A stretch of DNA of 64,000 nucleotides from Blautia schinkii (GCF_013304825.1 NZ_JAAWUO010000006.1:62001-126000); one strand, 5' to 3'. Positions 18,917 through 30,145 are shown, counted from the first letter of the stretch. Made by a program: numbers and translations. Notes: a model not told the origin generated them from the letters alone.

Positions 18917-20053
18917 TCAGGATTCCACATCAGTAACCCTGATTTCATCCCGGAATCCGTCCGTATAATGCAGTTCATAATCTTCTGTGATAAAAACGGC
19001 CTGCACTCCTTTTTTCTCCGCAAATTTCAGGCCGCCCTCCAGACCGAGTGCGAAGCAGGTGGTGCTTAAGGCGTCTCCGTCCACAGACTGGTCGGAGATG
19101 ATCGTCACAGAGATCAGACCGTTATCATAAGGATAGCCGGTTTTGGGATTCAGGATATGATGGTATAATTTTCCGTCCTGCTTAAAGCATCGTTCGTAAA
19201 TTCCGGAGGATACAACGGATTTTCCGGTGATATCCATAACAGCTTCAGTTTCGTTGCGGTCTGCAAAGGGTTTCTGGATGCCTACTTTGAAAGGGGTACC
19301 ATCGGGCTTTGAGCCGATGCAGAGGACATTGCCGCCAAGGTTGATGATAGCACTGTTTACGCCTTTTTTTACCAGAAAATCCTTCAGACGATCTGCGATA
19401 TAGCCCTTGGCAATGGCACCTACATCGAACTGGATATCATCAGAGGGAAGAGTGATATCCTGACCGTTAATGGTAACGCCGTCGGAGCTGCACAGAGGGA
19501 GAGCTTTCTGAATATCTGCATCATCCGGAGTCTTCGGGTCTTCTGCTGTGAAATCCCAGAGAGAGGTCAAAGGCGCAATGGCGATGTCAAAGGCACCGTC
19601 GGATTCCCTGGTGATATCGAGCCCTTCGGAAAGCAGAGCGGCAAGGTCTTCGGATATATGCCAGGTGCCTGCTGTGCCGTTGACCGGATATGGAGTAGTC
19701 TGCCCAACGGCATTGGAATCTTCATCAGATGTATCTTTGCGGTGATTTAATTTATAAAGCTCGCTGTTCTCGTTTGTCCGGCTGAAGATCAGCTCATATT
19801 TATCGCACAGTGCCAGACAGTCATCCAGGAGAGCTTTATCCTGGGAATCGTAAATTGTAATCTGTACGGCGGTGTTCAATTTGATGCTGCTGATACTGAT
19901 GGGCTCATTTTCGTTGTTGAAGCTATCTGTATCAGTGATATTTCCACAGCCTGTGAAAAGAAGCATTGGACAGACAAGAACTGTGCACAATATTAAATAG
20001 AAGAAATGGGAATGTGAGTGGCTTCTTTTGGAATGAAAAAAATAAGTTGACAT
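18917..20053 (-). CDS. apbE: FAD:protein FMN transferase, ApbE lipoprotein
   Basis: The 378-residue lipoprotein links FMN covalently to threonine of target proteins such as RnfG/RnfD or NqrB/C-type subunits, outside the membrane. The signal segment ends in a lipobox, LLFTGCGN. Later marks are QFDVGAIAKGYIAD, NLGGNVLCIGSKPDG and DGDALSTTCFALG, which shape the FAD/Mg site. I chose the ATG at 20053 because CAGGAGA lies 8 bases upstream and the signal peptide starts there; the frame is open to 20143. No Rnf genes are in the window. Confidence 0.92.
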   Translation of the reverse strand: MSTYFFHSKRSHSHSHFFYLILCTVLVCPMLLFTGCGNITDTDSFNNENEPISISSIKLNTAVQITIYDSQDKALLDDCLALCDKYELIFSRTNENSELYKLNHRKDTSDEDSNAVGQTTPYPVNGTAGTWHISEDLAALLSEGLDITRESDGAFDIAIAPLTSLWDFTAEDPKTPDDADIQKALPLCSSDGVTINGQDITLPSDDIQFDVGAIAKGYIADRLKDFLVKKGVNSAIINLGGNVLCIGSKPDGTPFKVGIQKPFADRNETEAVMDITGKSVVSSGIYERCFKQDGKLYHHILNPKTGYPYDNGLISVTIISDQSVDGDALSTTCFALGLEGGLKFAEKKGVQAVFITEDYELHYTDGFRDEIRVTDVES

Positions 20054-20265
20054 AATATTCTCCTGCTTTTTGATTGACTGGCTTAACTGAAGATTTATTA
20101 TACCATGTATTTCTGAAATCAGAAAGGAATATGCCTGCTGCAAAAATCATTGTATTTTGCAATAATATAAGATATAATTTCTCCGAAAAAAGAACATATT
20201 TGCTATGGATGATATGGATCAGGATGATTGAGTGGAATTTTTACAGATAAAAGGAGAAATTTTTT

Positions 20266-21144
20266 ATGATAAAAGTAATTGCAAGTGATATGGACGGCAC
20301 ACTTCTTGGTGATGACCACAGGATTGCACCGGAAACCCTTGCAGCGATCAGGCGTGCCTGCGATGCAGGAATCCGTTTTATGGTTGCCACCGGTCGGAAT
20401 TTTCCCGGCGTCATGGAGGAACTGAAGGGAACTGATCTGACCTGTGATTATGTGGTGAGCAGCGGTGCGGAAGTACGCAATCCGCAGCAGGAGGTTGTAA
20501 AGAGTACACCGATTTCTATCGAGCTGTGTGAGGAGGTTTACAAGACGGCAAAAAAATACCCGGTATCGGTGGCATTTTTTACAGACCGTTACGATTACCG
20601 TATTGGAACAAAGAAAGAAATTGAAGCTGGAATCATTCAGCAGATCCGTCTTTTCAATATGGACATAGATACCAGCGAGGAAATTGTCCGGAAATCACCC
20701 CAGTACCGCAGGATCGCTGGAAACACGAAAGGGATTTCCGACATCCGTTCTCTGGAGAGCAGCGGTGCTCCGGTATATAAGATTTTCATTTTTGCGGCAG
20801 ATGTGGAGCAGCTGGAGAAACTCAGTGATGAGCTGAAAGAAAATCCAGCCGTTGCAGTGGCTTCTTCCTTTATATATAATCAGGAGATCACAGCAGTGGA
20901 GGCGCAGAAAGGCCCGGTGCTGAAAGAATATATCGAGTCTCTGGGATATACCATGGATGAGGTGATGGTCCTTGGTGACAGCCTTAATGATTATTCCATG
21001 ATCTCCATGGATTTCGGAGCAACCGTTGCAATGGAAAACGCAGTTTCGGAGATCAAAAGGGCAGCAAAATATATCACAAAGAGCAACAATGAGTTTGGCG
21101 TGGCCTATGCGATTGATCAGGTTCTGGAACGCCAGGGAAAATAG
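20266..21144 (+). CDS. Cof-type HAD-superfamily phosphatase
   Basis: The 292-residue hydrolase has the HAD nucleophile motif ASDMDGTLLGDDHRI at the N-terminus, motif II VATGRNF, and the terminal motifs LKEYIESLGYTMDEVMVLGDSLNDYSM. The large cap between about residues 80 and 200 marks the Cof (IIB) class, which dephosphorylates sugar phosphates, flavin or phospholipid precursors. The substrate is not predictable. AAGGAG lies 9 bases before ATG. It is a single gene; upp begins 148 bases later with its own possible promoter. Confidence 0.9.
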   Translation: MIKVIASDMDGTLLGDDHRIAPETLAAIRRACDAGIRFMVATGRNFPGVMEELKGTDLTCDYVVSSGAEVRNPQQEVVKSTPISIELCEEVYKTAKKYPVSVAFFTDRYDYRIGTKKEIEAGIIQQIRLFNMDIDTSEEIVRKSPQYRRIAGNTKGISDIRSLESSGAPVYKIFIFAADVEQLEKLSDELKENPAVAVASSFIYNQEITAVEAQKGPVLKEYIESLGYTMDEVMVLGDSLNDYSMISMDFGATVAMENAVSEIKRAAKYITKSNNEFGVAYAIDQVLERQGK

Positions 21145-21292
21145 TTTTTCCCCCTTTTGAAAAAGTGTCATATATATTATAATGTAGAAAGATGAATACA
21201 GAAAAGCGAAAGGCCTGCGTTCCGGTGTATGAAGCAGAGTGGAATGAGAAGTTTCGTTTTACAAAAAACACAGACAAAGAGAGGAAATCACG

Positions 21293-21931
21293 ATGGAAAA
21301 AATGGAAAATGTTTATATTATGGATCACCCGCTGATCAAACACAAAATTTCAATGCTCCGTGATAAAAATACAGGAACAAACGAGTTCCGTAAACTGGTA
21401 GAGGAGATTGGTATCCTGATGGGATATGAGGCACTTCGCGATCTTCCTACAGAGGAAGTAGAAGTTGAGACACCGATCGAGACATGCAAGACACCGATGA
21501 TCGCAGGTAAGAAGCTGGCTGTTATCCCTGTTCTCCGTGCAGGTCTTGGAATGGTAAACAGTATCCTGACACTGGTGCCATCTGCGAAAGTTGGCCATGT
21601 AGGACTGTACCGTGATCCGGTAACACACGAACCACACGAGTACTATTGTAAACTTCCGGAGTCCATCGATGAGCGTATCGCAGTAATCGTTGACCCGATG
21701 CTTGCAACAGGCGGTTCCGGAGAGGCTGCCATTGATTTTGTTAAAAAACAGGGTGGAAAGAATATCAAATTTATGTGCATCATTGCAGCACCGGAAGGAC
21801 TGAAACGTCTTCACGAGGCACATCCGGATGTACAGATCTACTGCGGTTCCCTTGACAGAGAACTCAACGAGAACGCTTACATTTGCCCGGGACTTGGTGA
21901 TGCAGGAGACAGAATTTTCGGAACAAAATAA
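21293..21931 (+). CDS. upp: uracil phosphoribosyltransferase
   Basis: The 212-residue enzyme converts uracil and PRPP to UMP in pyrimidine salvage. It has [27 protein letters not shown], the PRPP loop [17 protein letters not shown], and [16 protein letters not shown] at the C-terminus, where the GDAGDR loop contacts uracil. The start ATG is 4 bases after a GAGAGGAAAT site. A TATTATAAT at about 21176 may be its -10. It sits beside the ribosomal and polymerase block but is probably separately transcribed. Confidence 0.96.
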   Translation: MEKMENVYIMDHPLIKHKISMLRDKNTGTNEFRKLVEEIGILMGYEALRDLPTEEVEVETPIETCKTPMIAGKKLAVIPVLRAGLGMVNSILTLVPSAKVGHVGLYRDPVTHEPHEYYCKLPESIDERIAVIVDPMLATGGSGEAAIDFVKKQGGKNIKFMCIIAAPEGLKRLHEAHPDVQIYCGSLDRELNENAYICPGLGDAGDRIFGTK

Positions 21932-22002
21932 AATGATATCAGGGTGAAAAGCAGCTTGCTGCGGAACAATCTGTGGTATCTGAAAAAACTTCAAAAAAAT
22001 AC

Positions 22003-22032
22003 TTGACACACCCGGCACTGTTATGGTATTGT
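22003..22032 (+). promoter_or_regulatory. promoter of rplJ-rplL
   Basis: TTGACA (22003-22008) and TATTGT (22027-22032) are 18 bases apart, just before the L10 leader. Confidence 0.7.
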
Positions 22033-22039
22033 ACCTAAG

Positions 22040-22157
22040 AACGCTGCCGAAGACAGTAGGTGCCGTAAGGCATAAGGATTAAAACGCCTACCGAGGTCCA
22101 AGTATTCTGAGTTAAGATTACACAAGGCCTTATTGCGAAGCAGTAAGGTCTTTTTTT
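22040..22157 (+). promoter_or_regulatory. ribosomal protein L10 leader with attenuation terminator
   Basis: The leader has the usual position, size and tail for the Firmicute L10 leader, where L10(L12)4 binds its own mRNA. AGGTGCCGTAAGGCATAAGG and CGCCTACCGAGGTCC form the aptamer-like part. AAGGCCTTATTGC and GCAGTAAGGTC (22124-22150) form a hairpin followed by seven T, the intrinsic terminator. Confidence 0.85.
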
Positions 22158-22217
22158 AAAACAGATTGACTTATTGCGACGGCGGTATACAAAATCTATA
22201 AGGAGGTGTACCATTTC

Positions 22218-22727
22218 ATGGCAAAAGTAGAACTGAAACAACCAATCGTAGAAGAGATCTCTAACAGCATTAAAGACGCACAGTCTGTTGTACTTGTAAA
22301 CTACAGCGGTCTTACAGTTGAGCAGGATACAATTCTTCGTAAAGAGTTAAGAGAAGCTGGTGTTCAGTACAAGGTATACAAAAATACCATGATGCGTCGT
22401 GCATTCGAGGGTACAGCATTTGAGAGCCTCAGTGATCATTTACATGGCACAAATGCGATCGCTATCTCCGAGACAGACGCAACTGCTCCGGCAAGAATCC
22501 TTGCTAAATATGCAAAACAGTTCCCGGCACTGGAGCTGATCGCAGGTGTAGTTGAAGGTAACTACAATGATCAGGCCGGAATTCAGGCACTGTCCACAAT
22601 TCCTTCAAGAGAGGAACTTCTTGGAAAACTGCTTGGAAGCATGCAGTCTCCGATCGCAAACTTCGCTCGTGTGCTTAATCAGATCGCAGAGCAGAACGGC
22701 GGAGCTGACGCAGCAGCTGCTGAGTAA
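22218..22727 (+). CDS. rplJ: 50S ribosomal protein L10
   Basis: The 169-residue protein forms the base of the L7/L12 stalk. It has KQPIVEEISNSIKDAQSVVLVNYSGLTVEQDT, LRKELREAGVQYKVYKNTMMRRA, and a C-terminal helix for L12 binding (LLGSMQSPIANFARVL). I chose ATG 22218, 11 bases after AGGAGG, over GTG 22206, which overlaps that site. L10 and L12 repress their own synthesis through the leader upstream. rplK and rplA, often just upstream, are absent here. Confidence 0.96.
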   Translation: MAKVELKQPIVEEISNSIKDAQSVVLVNYSGLTVEQDTILRKELREAGVQYKVYKNTMMRRAFEGTAFESLSDHLHGTNAIAISETDATAPARILAKYAKQFPALELIAGVVEGNYNDQAGIQALSTIPSREELLGKLLGSMQSPIANFARVLNQIAEQNGGADAAAAE

Positions 22728-22802
22728 TCCCAGCAACGTGCAATTGGCGGCATAACGACCGCATGATTATTAATTAAAATTTATAAATGGAGGGAAATTA
22801 AA

Positions 22803-23177
22803 ATGGCAAAATTAACAACAGAAGAATTTATTGCAGCAATCAAAGAATTATCTGTATTAGAGTTAAATGACCTTGTAAAAGCTTGTGAGGAAGAGTTCGG
22901 CGTTTCTGCAGCAGCAGGTGTTGTTGTAGCAGCAGCAGGTGCAGCAGGCGAGGCAGCTGAGGAGAAAGATGAGTTTGACGTAGAGCTTACAGAGGTTGGC
23001 GCTAACAAAGTTAAAGTTATCAAAGTTGTTCGTGAGGTTACAGGTCTTGGACTTAAAGAGGCTAAAGCTATCGTTGATGGTGCTCCGAAGGTTGTTAAAG
23101 AGGGCGCATCCAAAGCTGAGGCTGAGGACATCAAAACTAAACTTGAGGCTGAGGGAGCTAAGGTTACACTTAAATAA
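22803..23177 (+). CDS. rplL: 50S ribosomal protein L7/L12
   Basis: The 124-residue acidic stalk protein recruits translation GTPases. An N-terminal dimerization domain ([22 protein letters not shown]) is joined by an Ala/Gly-rich hinge to the C-terminal domain [20 protein letters not shown] with [23 protein letters not shown] precedes the ATG. It is followed by a strong terminator instead of running on towards rpoB. Confidence 0.97.
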   Translation: MAKLTTEEFIAAIKELSVLELNDLVKACEEEFGVSAAAGVVVAAAGAAGEAAEEKDEFDVELTEVGANKVKVIKVVREVTGLGLKEAKAIVDGAPKVVKEGASKAEAEDIKTKLEAEGAKVTLK

Positions 23178-23202
23178 TCCAATCAGAATAAGAGTTTTTG
23201 AG

Positions 23203-23248
23203 GCTGTTGTGCCTGCCGGTTTACCGGCGGCACAGCAGCTTCTTTTTT
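23203..23248 (+). terminator. strong terminator after rplL
   Basis: GCTGTTGTGCCTGCCGG pairs with CCGGCGGCACAGCAGC around TTTA, followed by TTCTTTTTTG. It isolates rplJL from the genes downstream. Confidence 0.9.
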
Positions 23249-23313
23249 GTCTCTTGCTTTTTGGGAACAAAAGAAGGATAATGGAAAAACAGAAAGAGGG
23301 ATGAAATATAAAT

Positions 23314-26061
23314 ATGAAGAAGAAAATGTTGGCCGGTGTTCTGGCTGTGCTTCTGGGACTTGCAGAAGCTTCGTTTCCGGCTGCGGCACAGAGTACGGTT
23401 TCAGAAGAAAATATAAGCAGTGCAGAAATACGGGAAGCATATTCCGCAGAAAAACCGGTTAATGCGGAAATGCAGACTGAAGACCCGAAAAAAGCGATCC
23501 TTGCACAGGATGCAGCGATGGAGCAGCAGGAGGATCTTGAGGATGAAGAAAATATGCCTGCCCGGGAACCGGATCCGCTGGTTCTTGATGATGACGGAAG
23601 TGTGGTTCCTGCGTCTGTTGCAGCGTGGACAGATGAAGACGCTGAACCGGAAACAGAAACTGAACCGGCAGAAAAAACTGGAATACAGGACCCCGGGGAA
23701 AGTGCGGCACAGGAACCGGAAGAAGAGATTTTTTTCGACGGAAATACAGACGGGACGGTGGAAGAGGCCGGTGCGTCAGAGAATGAAGTGTCGGCTGCTG
23801 ACGAGACAGCGGATGAAAATGAACAGGCTGATCCACTGGAAGAAATACAGGAAACCGCAGATTCAGAGACAGCAGGAACTTCCGGTGAAGAACTGGAACA
23901 GGAGCCTGAGCAGGCCGGTGTACAGGAAGACACACAGAGCTCAACTGATGCAGAAGCAGCTGGAATTTCCGGTGAAGAACTGATCCGGGAAGCGGATCCT
24001 GCCAATATATCAGATGCTTCATCAGATGACACATCATCGCAGGAAGCTTTCACCTCAGGAGAAGGCGGGAATGAAGAATTTTCAGATGGAGATACTGGTG
24101 AAGGGGAAGTTGATGGATACAGAGTGCGGACTCTGAAAATAAAAAACGGTCAGGATATCACTGCGCCACTGAATACTTTATTCCTGAAGCTGAAAGACAA
24201 GGCTACATCCGTCTCTCCGTACAAGATCATCATCCCACCGGGGGAATATGTGCTGACAGGTACACTCTGTATGTACAGCAATATGTATTTATATGCACAG
24301 GGAGCTACGATCACAAAAACGTCAGATACCAAGCATCTGATCCTCAGGCTTGGAAATACGAAAGAATCAAAAGGTGGATATTCCGGCTACAGCAACATTG
24401 TGATCGATGGAGGAAAATGGGATTTTAATTATAAATGTGTAAAAGGCAAAGATGAACCAGGTGGTTTTGTAGGCTTCTGTATAGGACATGCCAATAATGT
24501 GGTTATCAAAAATGCTACGTTCCTCAATAATCTGAAATCTCATTTTCTGGAATTTGGTGGCGTAAAAAATGCCACGGTCACGGGCTGTACATTCCGGGGA
24601 TATTATAAAAATTATGTAAAAGGCGGCCAGGAATGCATTCAGATCGACTGCTGTACTGATGAGGATAATGTTTTTCCTCAATATATGCCTTATGATGGCA
24701 GTACCTGTGAGGATTTTCTGATTGAGGGGAATACATTTGAGAATGTTTTTGCAGGAGTAGGCACGCACAGCATGATGACAGGAAAGACGTACAGGCGTAT
24801 TTTTGTCCGGAATAATACCTTCCGAAATATCAGAAAACGCTGCGTTGAGTTTCTGAATTACGAAAACTCTGCAGCAGAAAATAATACGATGATCAATGTG
24901 GGGCTTGGCGTGGAAGTTTCTGCTGTGAACAAAAAAAACACCCATCTCATCAGAGGATATAAAGGCGGACCGGATGTGAATGCCGACAGAAAGATCCGGG
25001 TGACAGGAAATACGATCAGCCTTGCAAATACAACGAATATTGGCGGAACAGCCTGGATATGCAGTGGTATAAAAGTTTATGGTTACAGCATGAAAGAAAC
25101 CGGGGGCGTGATTCCGAAAGGAATCTATCCGGTGAAAGGAGTTACGGTAAAAAACAACCAGGTTTCCGGCTATGGAAACGGCATCAGTATGAAGCTGACA
25201 AATACAGTCAATGCTTCCGGGAATCAGATCAAAATGAAAAGGACCTCTGCATTTTCTAATCTTGGGATTTATGCAGATGATTCCAGAGGTACCTGTGTTG
25301 AACAGAATACAGTATCAGGAGCTGCGAATGCAGGAATCTATTTTGGTGATAATGTGTATGGTGTCAATTCGAAGCAGAAGAATTATATCAGTGGAAACAG
25401 CGTAGTTTCTGTTGGGGGAGACGGAATTTTTCTGCAGGCAACAGGTGCGGCATCAAGAGTGGAAAAAAACTCAGTGAGATCTTCAGGCTGTTCGGGTATC
25501 CGTGTGGATTATGGAAAAGTTGTGGGGATTTACAGGAACACTTCTTCGTTTAACCGAAATCAGGGGATCAGGATCGAGCATACAAAGGGAAAGATCTGGA
25601 TCAGGGACAATCAGGTTTTATCCAACAAAAAGAACGGAATACTGATCTGGAAAGCGAAGATATCAGAACTGAACCGGAATACTCTTGATAAAAACAGCGG
25701 AAATGGAATTTATCTTAATGAGTCACAGGTTCAGGATATAAGATCCAACGCCATATCCGGGAATGTGAAAAGTCAGGCCATATATGCAAGCGGCTGCAAA
25801 GGCTGGGCCAGTATCGGCCGTCCGGTCTGTAAAACTGTTACATCAAAGAGCACTGCGATAAAGGGAACAGCATCCGGCAGCCGCAGCGTTACGGTTTATG
25901 TGCAGAAAGCCGGAAAGCTCACAAAGCTTGGCACAGCATATGTAAATAAGAAGAAACAGTTTACGATCAAAATAAAAAAACAGAAAAAGAATACAGCTAT
26001 GAAGCTTATCTCAAAAGATAAATATGGAAATACAGTAACCATCGGCTGTACTGTGAAATAA
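23314..26061 (+). CDS. secreted right-handed beta-helix repeat protein
   Basis: The 915-residue protein starts with a signal peptide (KKKMLAGVLAVLLGLAEA, cleavage near FPAAA-QS). A very acidic, repeat-rich stretch to about residue 265 follows, including two copies of an SGEEL motif. From about 285 to 835 are many short N-rich beta-helix rungs (ENNTM, VTGNTIS, VKNNQVSGYGNGIS, GIRVDYGKVVGIYRN). The C-terminus is a basic Ig-like domain ending YGNTVTIGCTVK. Beta-helix proteins bind or cleave polysaccharides; catalytic residues cannot be assigned here. No sortase motif or surface-layer repeat is seen. It interrupts the rplL-rpoB junction. Confidence 0.8.
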   Translation: MKKKMLAGVLAVLLGLAEASFPAAAQSTVSEENISSAEIREAYSAEKPVNAEMQTEDPKKAILAQDAAMEQQEDLEDEENMPAREPDPLVLDDDGSVVPASVAAWTDEDAEPETETEPAEKTGIQDPGESAAQEPEEEIFFDGNTDGTVEEAGASENEVSAADETADENEQADPLEEIQETADSETAGTSGEELEQEPEQAGVQEDTQSSTDAEAAGISGEELIREADPANISDASSDDTSSQEAFTSGEGGNEEFSDGDTGEGEVDGYRVRTLKIKNGQDITAPLNTLFLKLKDKATSVSPYKIIIPPGEYVLTGTLCMYSNMYLYAQGATITKTSDTKHLILRLGNTKESKGGYSGYSNIVIDGGKWDFNYKCVKGKDEPGGFVGFCIGHANNVVIKNATFLNNLKSHFLEFGGVKNATVTGCTFRGYYKNYVKGGQECIQIDCCTDEDNVFPQYMPYDGSTCEDFLIEGNTFENVFAGVGTHSMMTGKTYRRIFVRNNTFRNIRKRCVEFLNYENSAAENNTMINVGLGVEVSAVNKKNTHLIRGYKGGPDVNADRKIRVTGNTISLANTTNIGGTAWICSGIKVYGYSMKETGGVIPKGIYPVKGVTVKNNQVSGYGNGISMKLTNTVNASGNQIKMKRTSAFSNLGIYADDSRGTCVEQNTVSGAANAGIYFGDNVYGVNSKQKNYISGNSVVSVGGDGIFLQATGAASRVEKNSVRSSGCSGIRVDYGKVVGIYRNTSSFNRNQGIRIEHTKGKIWIRDNQVLSNKKNGILIWKAKISELNRNTLDKNSGNGIYLNESQVQDIRSNAISGNVKSQAIYASGCKGWASIGRPVCKTVTSKSTAIKGTASGSRSVTVYVQKAGKLTKLGTAYVNKKKQFTIKIKKQKKNTAMKLISKDKYGNTVTIGCTVK

Positions 26062-26078
26062 GAATGTGCGACAAGCAA

Positions 26079-26136
26079 AATATTCTGTTTCGGATATTCA
26101 GATATCGTCTGTATAAAAGGAACAGAATATTTTTTT
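26079..26136 (+). terminator. terminator after the beta-helix gene
   Basis: AATATTCTGTTTC (26079-26091) pairs with GAACAGAATATT, with one mismatch, and is followed by a T run to 26136. Confidence 0.75.
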
Positions 26137-26166
26137 GGAAAAATGTAAAAAAATCAAAAAAAGTTC

Positions 26167-26195
26167 TTGACACGCTTTTTTTCTTATGTTAAAGT
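26167..26195 (+). promoter_or_regulatory. promoter of rpoB-rpoC
   Basis: TTGACA (26167-26172) is followed after 17 bases by TAAAGT (26190-26195). The roughly 85-base leader carries a small hairpin, GCCTG/CAGGC, before AGGGGTG and the rpoB ATG. Confidence 0.6.
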
Positions 26196-26287
26196 GGAGG
26201 ATGCTATATTATGGCTAGATATGCCTGCCTAAAGGTCAGGCGGGATCATGTTGTAATAAATAATAAAAAAACAGGGGTGAAACGTCA

Positions 26288-29200
26288 ATGGAAAAAAACA
26301 GAATTCGTTCTGTAAAAACTGGAAAAAGCATGCGTATGAGCTACCAGAGGCAAAAAGAAGTCCTGGAAATGCCAAACCTGATCGAAGTTCAGAAAGATTC
26401 CTACCAGTGGTTTCTTGACGAAGGTTTAAAAGAAGTATTTGATGATATTTCTCCGATTGCAGATTACGGCGGAAAGCTCAGTCTGGAATTCATCGATTTC
26501 ACATACGATGAAAAAGATGCAAAATATTCCATCGAGCAGTGTAAAGAACGTGACGTGACTTATGCCGCACCTTTGAAGGTTCGAGTAAGGCTGATCAATA
26601 AGGAAACAGAAGAGATCAACGAACACGAGATTTTCATGGGAGATTTACCGCTGATGACAGCTACAGGTACCTTTGTTATCAATGGTGCTGAGCGTGTTAT
26701 TGTCAGCCAGTTAGTACGTTCCCCTGGAATCTACTATGCAATCGCTCATGATAAACTTGGTAAGAGACTGTTTTCCAGTACTGTAATTCCGAACAGAGGT
26801 GCATGGCTGGAGTACGAGACAGATTCAAATGATGTATTTTATGTACGTGTAGACAGAACAAGAAAGGTTCCGATCACTGTTCTGATCCGTGCACTGGGCA
26901 TTGGAAGCAATGCTGAGATCATTGATCTGTTTGGTGAAGAGCCGAAGATCCTTGCCAGCTTTACAAAGGATACCTCCACAAACTATCAGGAAGGTCTCCT
27001 TGAGCTGTATAAGAAGATCCGTCCGGGCGAGCCGCTTGCAGTAGAGAGCGCAGAGAGCCTTATCATGGCAATGTTCTTTGATCCGAGAAGATATGACCTT
27101 GCCAAAGTAGGACGTTATAAATTTAATAAGAAGCTTCATTTCAATAAACGTATCGTAGGCCACAAGCTTTCTCAGGATGTTGTTGATACAACAACAGGAG
27201 AGATCCTTGCTGAGGCTGATACACTTGTTACAAAAGAGCTTGCAGATACACTGCAGAATTCCGCAGTTCCGTATGTGTGGATCCAGGGTGAGGAGAGAGA
27301 GATCAAGGTTCTTTCCAGCCTTATGGTTGATATCCGTCACTATCTGCCGGAGCTTGAGGATCCGAAGTCCCTGGGTGTTACAGAATTAGTATACTACCCG
27401 GTACTCGAAAAAATTCTGGAAGAAAATGACACATTTGAGGACAGATGTGATGCGATCAAACGTGATATCCACGACCTGATCCCGAAACACATCACCAAGG
27501 AAGATATCCTTGCGTCCATCAACTACAATATGCATCTGGAGTACGGCCTTGGAAACGATGATGATATCGATCACCTGGGCAACCGTCGTATCCGTGCTGT
27601 CGGTGAGCTGCTTCAGAACCAGTACCGCATCGGTCTTTCCAGACTTGAGCGTGTGGTACGTGAGAGAATGACAACACAGGATACAGAGAGTATTTCTCCG
27701 CAGTCCCTGATCAATATCAAACCTGTAACTGCAGCAGTGAAGGAGTTCTTCGGATCTTCCCAGCTGTCACAGTTCATGGACCAGAACAACCCTCTTGGAG
27801 AGCTGACTCATAAGAGAAGACTTTCTGCACTGGGACCTGGCGGTCTGTCACGAGATAGAGCCGGATTCGAGGTTCGAGATGTACATTACTCCCATTACGG
27901 AAGAATGTGCCCGATCGAGACTCCTGAGGGACCGAATATCGGTCTTATCAACTCCCTTGCATCTTATGCAAGAATCAATCAGTACGGTTTCGTAGAGGCT
28001 CCGTACAGAAAAATTGATAAAACAGATCCTTCCAACCCGCGTGTAACAGATGAAGTTGTATACATGACAGCGGACGAGGAAGATAATTATCATGTAGCAC
28101 AGGCGAATGAGCCGCTGGACGAAGAGGGACATTTCCTTCATAAGAACGTTTCCGGTCGTTACCGTGAGGAGACACAGGAGTACGAGCAGCATATGTTCGA
28201 TTACATGGACGTATCTCCGCGAATGGTATTCTCCGTTGCTACAGCCCTGATTCCGTTCCTGCAGAACGATGATGCGAACCGTGCGCTGATGGGATCAAAC
28301 ATGCAGCGTCAGGCCGTTCCGCTTCTTACAACAGAGGCTCCGGTTGTTGGTACTGGTATGGAGACCAAGACAGCCGTTGACTCCGGTGTATGTGTTGTTG
28401 CAAGAAAAGCAGGTACAGTACTTCGTTCCACATCTACAGATATTTCCATCAAGAATGATGACGGAACCAAGGATGATTACCATCTGACCAAATTTATGCG
28501 AAGCAACCAGAGCAACTGCTACAACCAGAGACCGATCGTGTTCCAGGGTGAGCATGTTGAGGCTGGACAGGTTATCGCTGATGGTCCGTCTACATCCAAT
28601 GGTGAGCTTGCACTTGGTAAGAACCCGCTGATCGGATTTATGACCTGGGAAGGTTATAACTACGAGGATGCTGTTCTTCTTAGTGAGAGACTTGTACAGA
28701 ACGATGTTTATACATCTGTTCATATCGAGGAGTATGAGGCAGAATCCCGTGATACCAAGCTGGGACCGGAAGAGATCACACGTGACGTTCCGGGTGTCGG
28801 CGATGATGCTCTGAAGGATCTGGATGAGCGTGGTATCATCCGTATCGGTGCTGAGGTACGTGCCGGTGATATCCTTGTTGGTAAGGTTACTCCTAAGGGA
28901 GAAACAGAGCTTACTGCTGAGGAGCGTCTCCTTCGTGCCATCTTTGGTGAGAAGGCAAGAGAGGTACGTGATACTTCTCTTAAGGTACCACACGGTGAAT
29001 ATGGTATTATCGTAGATGCCAAGGTATTTACAAGAGAGAACGGCGATGAGCTGAGCCCTGGAGTAAATCAGGCAGTACGTATTTATATTGCACAGAAGAG
29101 AAAGATCTCCGTTGGTGATAAGATGGCTGGTCGTCATGGTAACAAGGGTGTCGTTTCCCGTGTACTTCCTGTTGAGGATATGCCATTCCTTCCGAACGGA

Positions 29201-30145
29201 CGTCCGCTCGATATCGTGCTGAACCCTCTGGGTGTACCTTCCCGAATGAATATCGGACAGGTCCTGGAGATCCACTTAAGCCTTGCTGCCAAAGCACTTG
29301 GCTTCAATATCGCAACACCGGTATTCGATGGCGCAAACGAGGTTGATATCCAGGATACTCTGGAGCTTGCCAATGATTACGTTAATACGGAAGACTTCGA
29401 GGAATTCCGTGAGAAATATAAAGATGTTCTTGCACCGGATGTTATGCAGTACCTTGATGAGAACAAGGCTCACAGAGCACTTTGGAAGGGCGTTCCTATT
29501 TCCAGAGACGGTAAGGTAAGACTTCGTGACGGACGTACAGGAGAGTACTTTGACAGTCCTGTAACAATCGGTCATATGCACTACCTGAAACTGCATCATC
29601 TGGTAGACGATAAGATCCACGCACGTTCCACAGGTCCATACTCCCTGGTAACACAGCAGCCTCTGGGTGGTAAAGCTCAGTTTGGTGGCCAGCGTTTCGG
29701 AGAGATGGAGGTTTGGGCACTGGAGGCATATGGTGCTTCCTATACACTGCAGGAGATCCTGACAGTGAAGTCTGATGATGTGATCGGACGTGTTAAGACC
29801 TATGAAGCAATCATCAAAGGCGACAACATTCCTGAGCCAGGTATTCCTGAGTCCTTTAAGGTTCTTCTTAAAGAGCTTCAGTCCCTTGGTCTGGATGTAC
29901 GTGTGCTCAGCGAGGACGGATCAGAGGTACACATTATGGAGACTTCTGATTACGGAGATACAGATCTTCGTCATGTCATCGAGGGCGATTCCAGAGGACG
30001 CAGAGATGAGGAGTCCTTCGGTAAACACGGCTATACCAAGCAGGAGTTCAGCGGAGAAGAGCTTGTCAATGTAGAAGAAGACGAGGACATGGAAGACGAG
30101 GATGACATGATCGAGTTTGAAGAGTCCTTTGATGATGAGGAATAA
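26288..30145 (+). CDS. rpoB: DNA-directed RNA polymerase subunit beta
   Basis: The 1285-residue subunit is full length. The rifampicin pocket reads [20 protein letters not shown] and [14 protein letters not shown], without the classic resistance changes at Asp, His or Ser positions. Downstream are [17 protein letters not shown], the KGETELT and [10 protein letters not shown] active-site parts, and the C-terminal clamp region with [20 protein letters not shown]. It ends in a highly acidic tail ([16 protein letters not shown]). It is expressed from its own promoter after the inserted beta-helix gene. rpoC follows 17 bases later. Confidence 0.98.
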   Translation: MEKNRIRSVKTGKSMRMSYQRQKEVLEMPNLIEVQKDSYQWFLDEGLKEVFDDISPIADYGGKLSLEFIDFTYDEKDAKYSIEQCKERDVTYAAPLKVRVRLINKETEEINEHEIFMGDLPLMTATGTFVINGAERVIVSQLVRSPGIYYAIAHDKLGKRLFSSTVIPNRGAWLEYETDSNDVFYVRVDRTRKVPITVLIRALGIGSNAEIIDLFGEEPKILASFTKDTSTNYQEGLLELYKKIRPGEPLAVESAESLIMAMFFDPRRYDLAKVGRYKFNKKLHFNKRIVGHKLSQDVVDTTTGEILAEADTLVTKELADTLQNSAVPYVWIQGEEREIKVLSSLMVDIRHYLPELEDPKSLGVTELVYYPVLEKILEENDTFEDRCDAIKRDIHDLIPKHITKEDILASINYNMHLEYGLGNDDDIDHLGNRRIRAVGELLQNQYRIGLSRLERVVRERMTTQDTESISPQSLINIKPVTAAVKEFFGSSQLSQFMDQNNPLGELTHKRRLSALGPGGLSRDRAGFEVRDVHYSHYGRMCPIETPEGPNIGLINSLASYARINQYGFVEAPYRKIDKTDPSNPRVTDEVVYMTADEEDNYHVAQANEPLDEEGHFLHKNVSGRYREETQEYEQHMFDYMDVSPRMVFSVATALIPFLQNDDANRALMGSNMQRQAVPLLTTEAPVVGTGMETKTAVDSGVCVVARKAGTVLRSTSTDISIKNDDGTKDDYHLTKFMRSNQSNCYNQRPIVFQGEHVEAGQVIADGPSTSNGELALGKNPLIGFMTWEGYNYEDAVLLSERLVQNDVYTSVHIEEYEAESRDTKLGPEEITRDVPGVGDDALKDLDERGIIRIGAEVRAGDILVGKVTPKGETELTAEERLLRAIFGEKAREVRDTSLKVPHGEYGIIVDAKVFTRENGDELSPGVNQAVRIYIAQKRKISVGDKMAGRHGNKGVVSRVLPVEDMPFLPNGRPLDIVLNPLGVPSRMNIGQVLEIHLSLAAKALGFNIATPVFDGANEVDIQDTLELANDYVNTEDFEEFREKYKDVLAPDVMQYLDENKAHRALWKGVPISRDGKVRLRDGRTGEYFDSPVTIGHMHYLKLHHLVDDKIHARSTGPYSLVTQQPLGGKAQFGGQRFGEMEVWALEAYGASYTLQEILTVKSDDVIGRVKTYEAIIKGDNIPEPGIPESFKVLLKELQSLGLDVRVLSEDGSEVHIMETSDYGDTDLRHVIEGDSRGRRDEESFGKHGYTKQEFSGEELVNVEEDEDMEDEDDMIEFEESFDDEE

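Noticed and set aside
22863-24053. 396-codon Ser/Ala-rich frame on the minus strand
   Set aside because: It spans rplL, a terminator and the acidic part of the beta-helix gene; its Ser-rich sequence mirrors the Glu/Ala codons of those genes.
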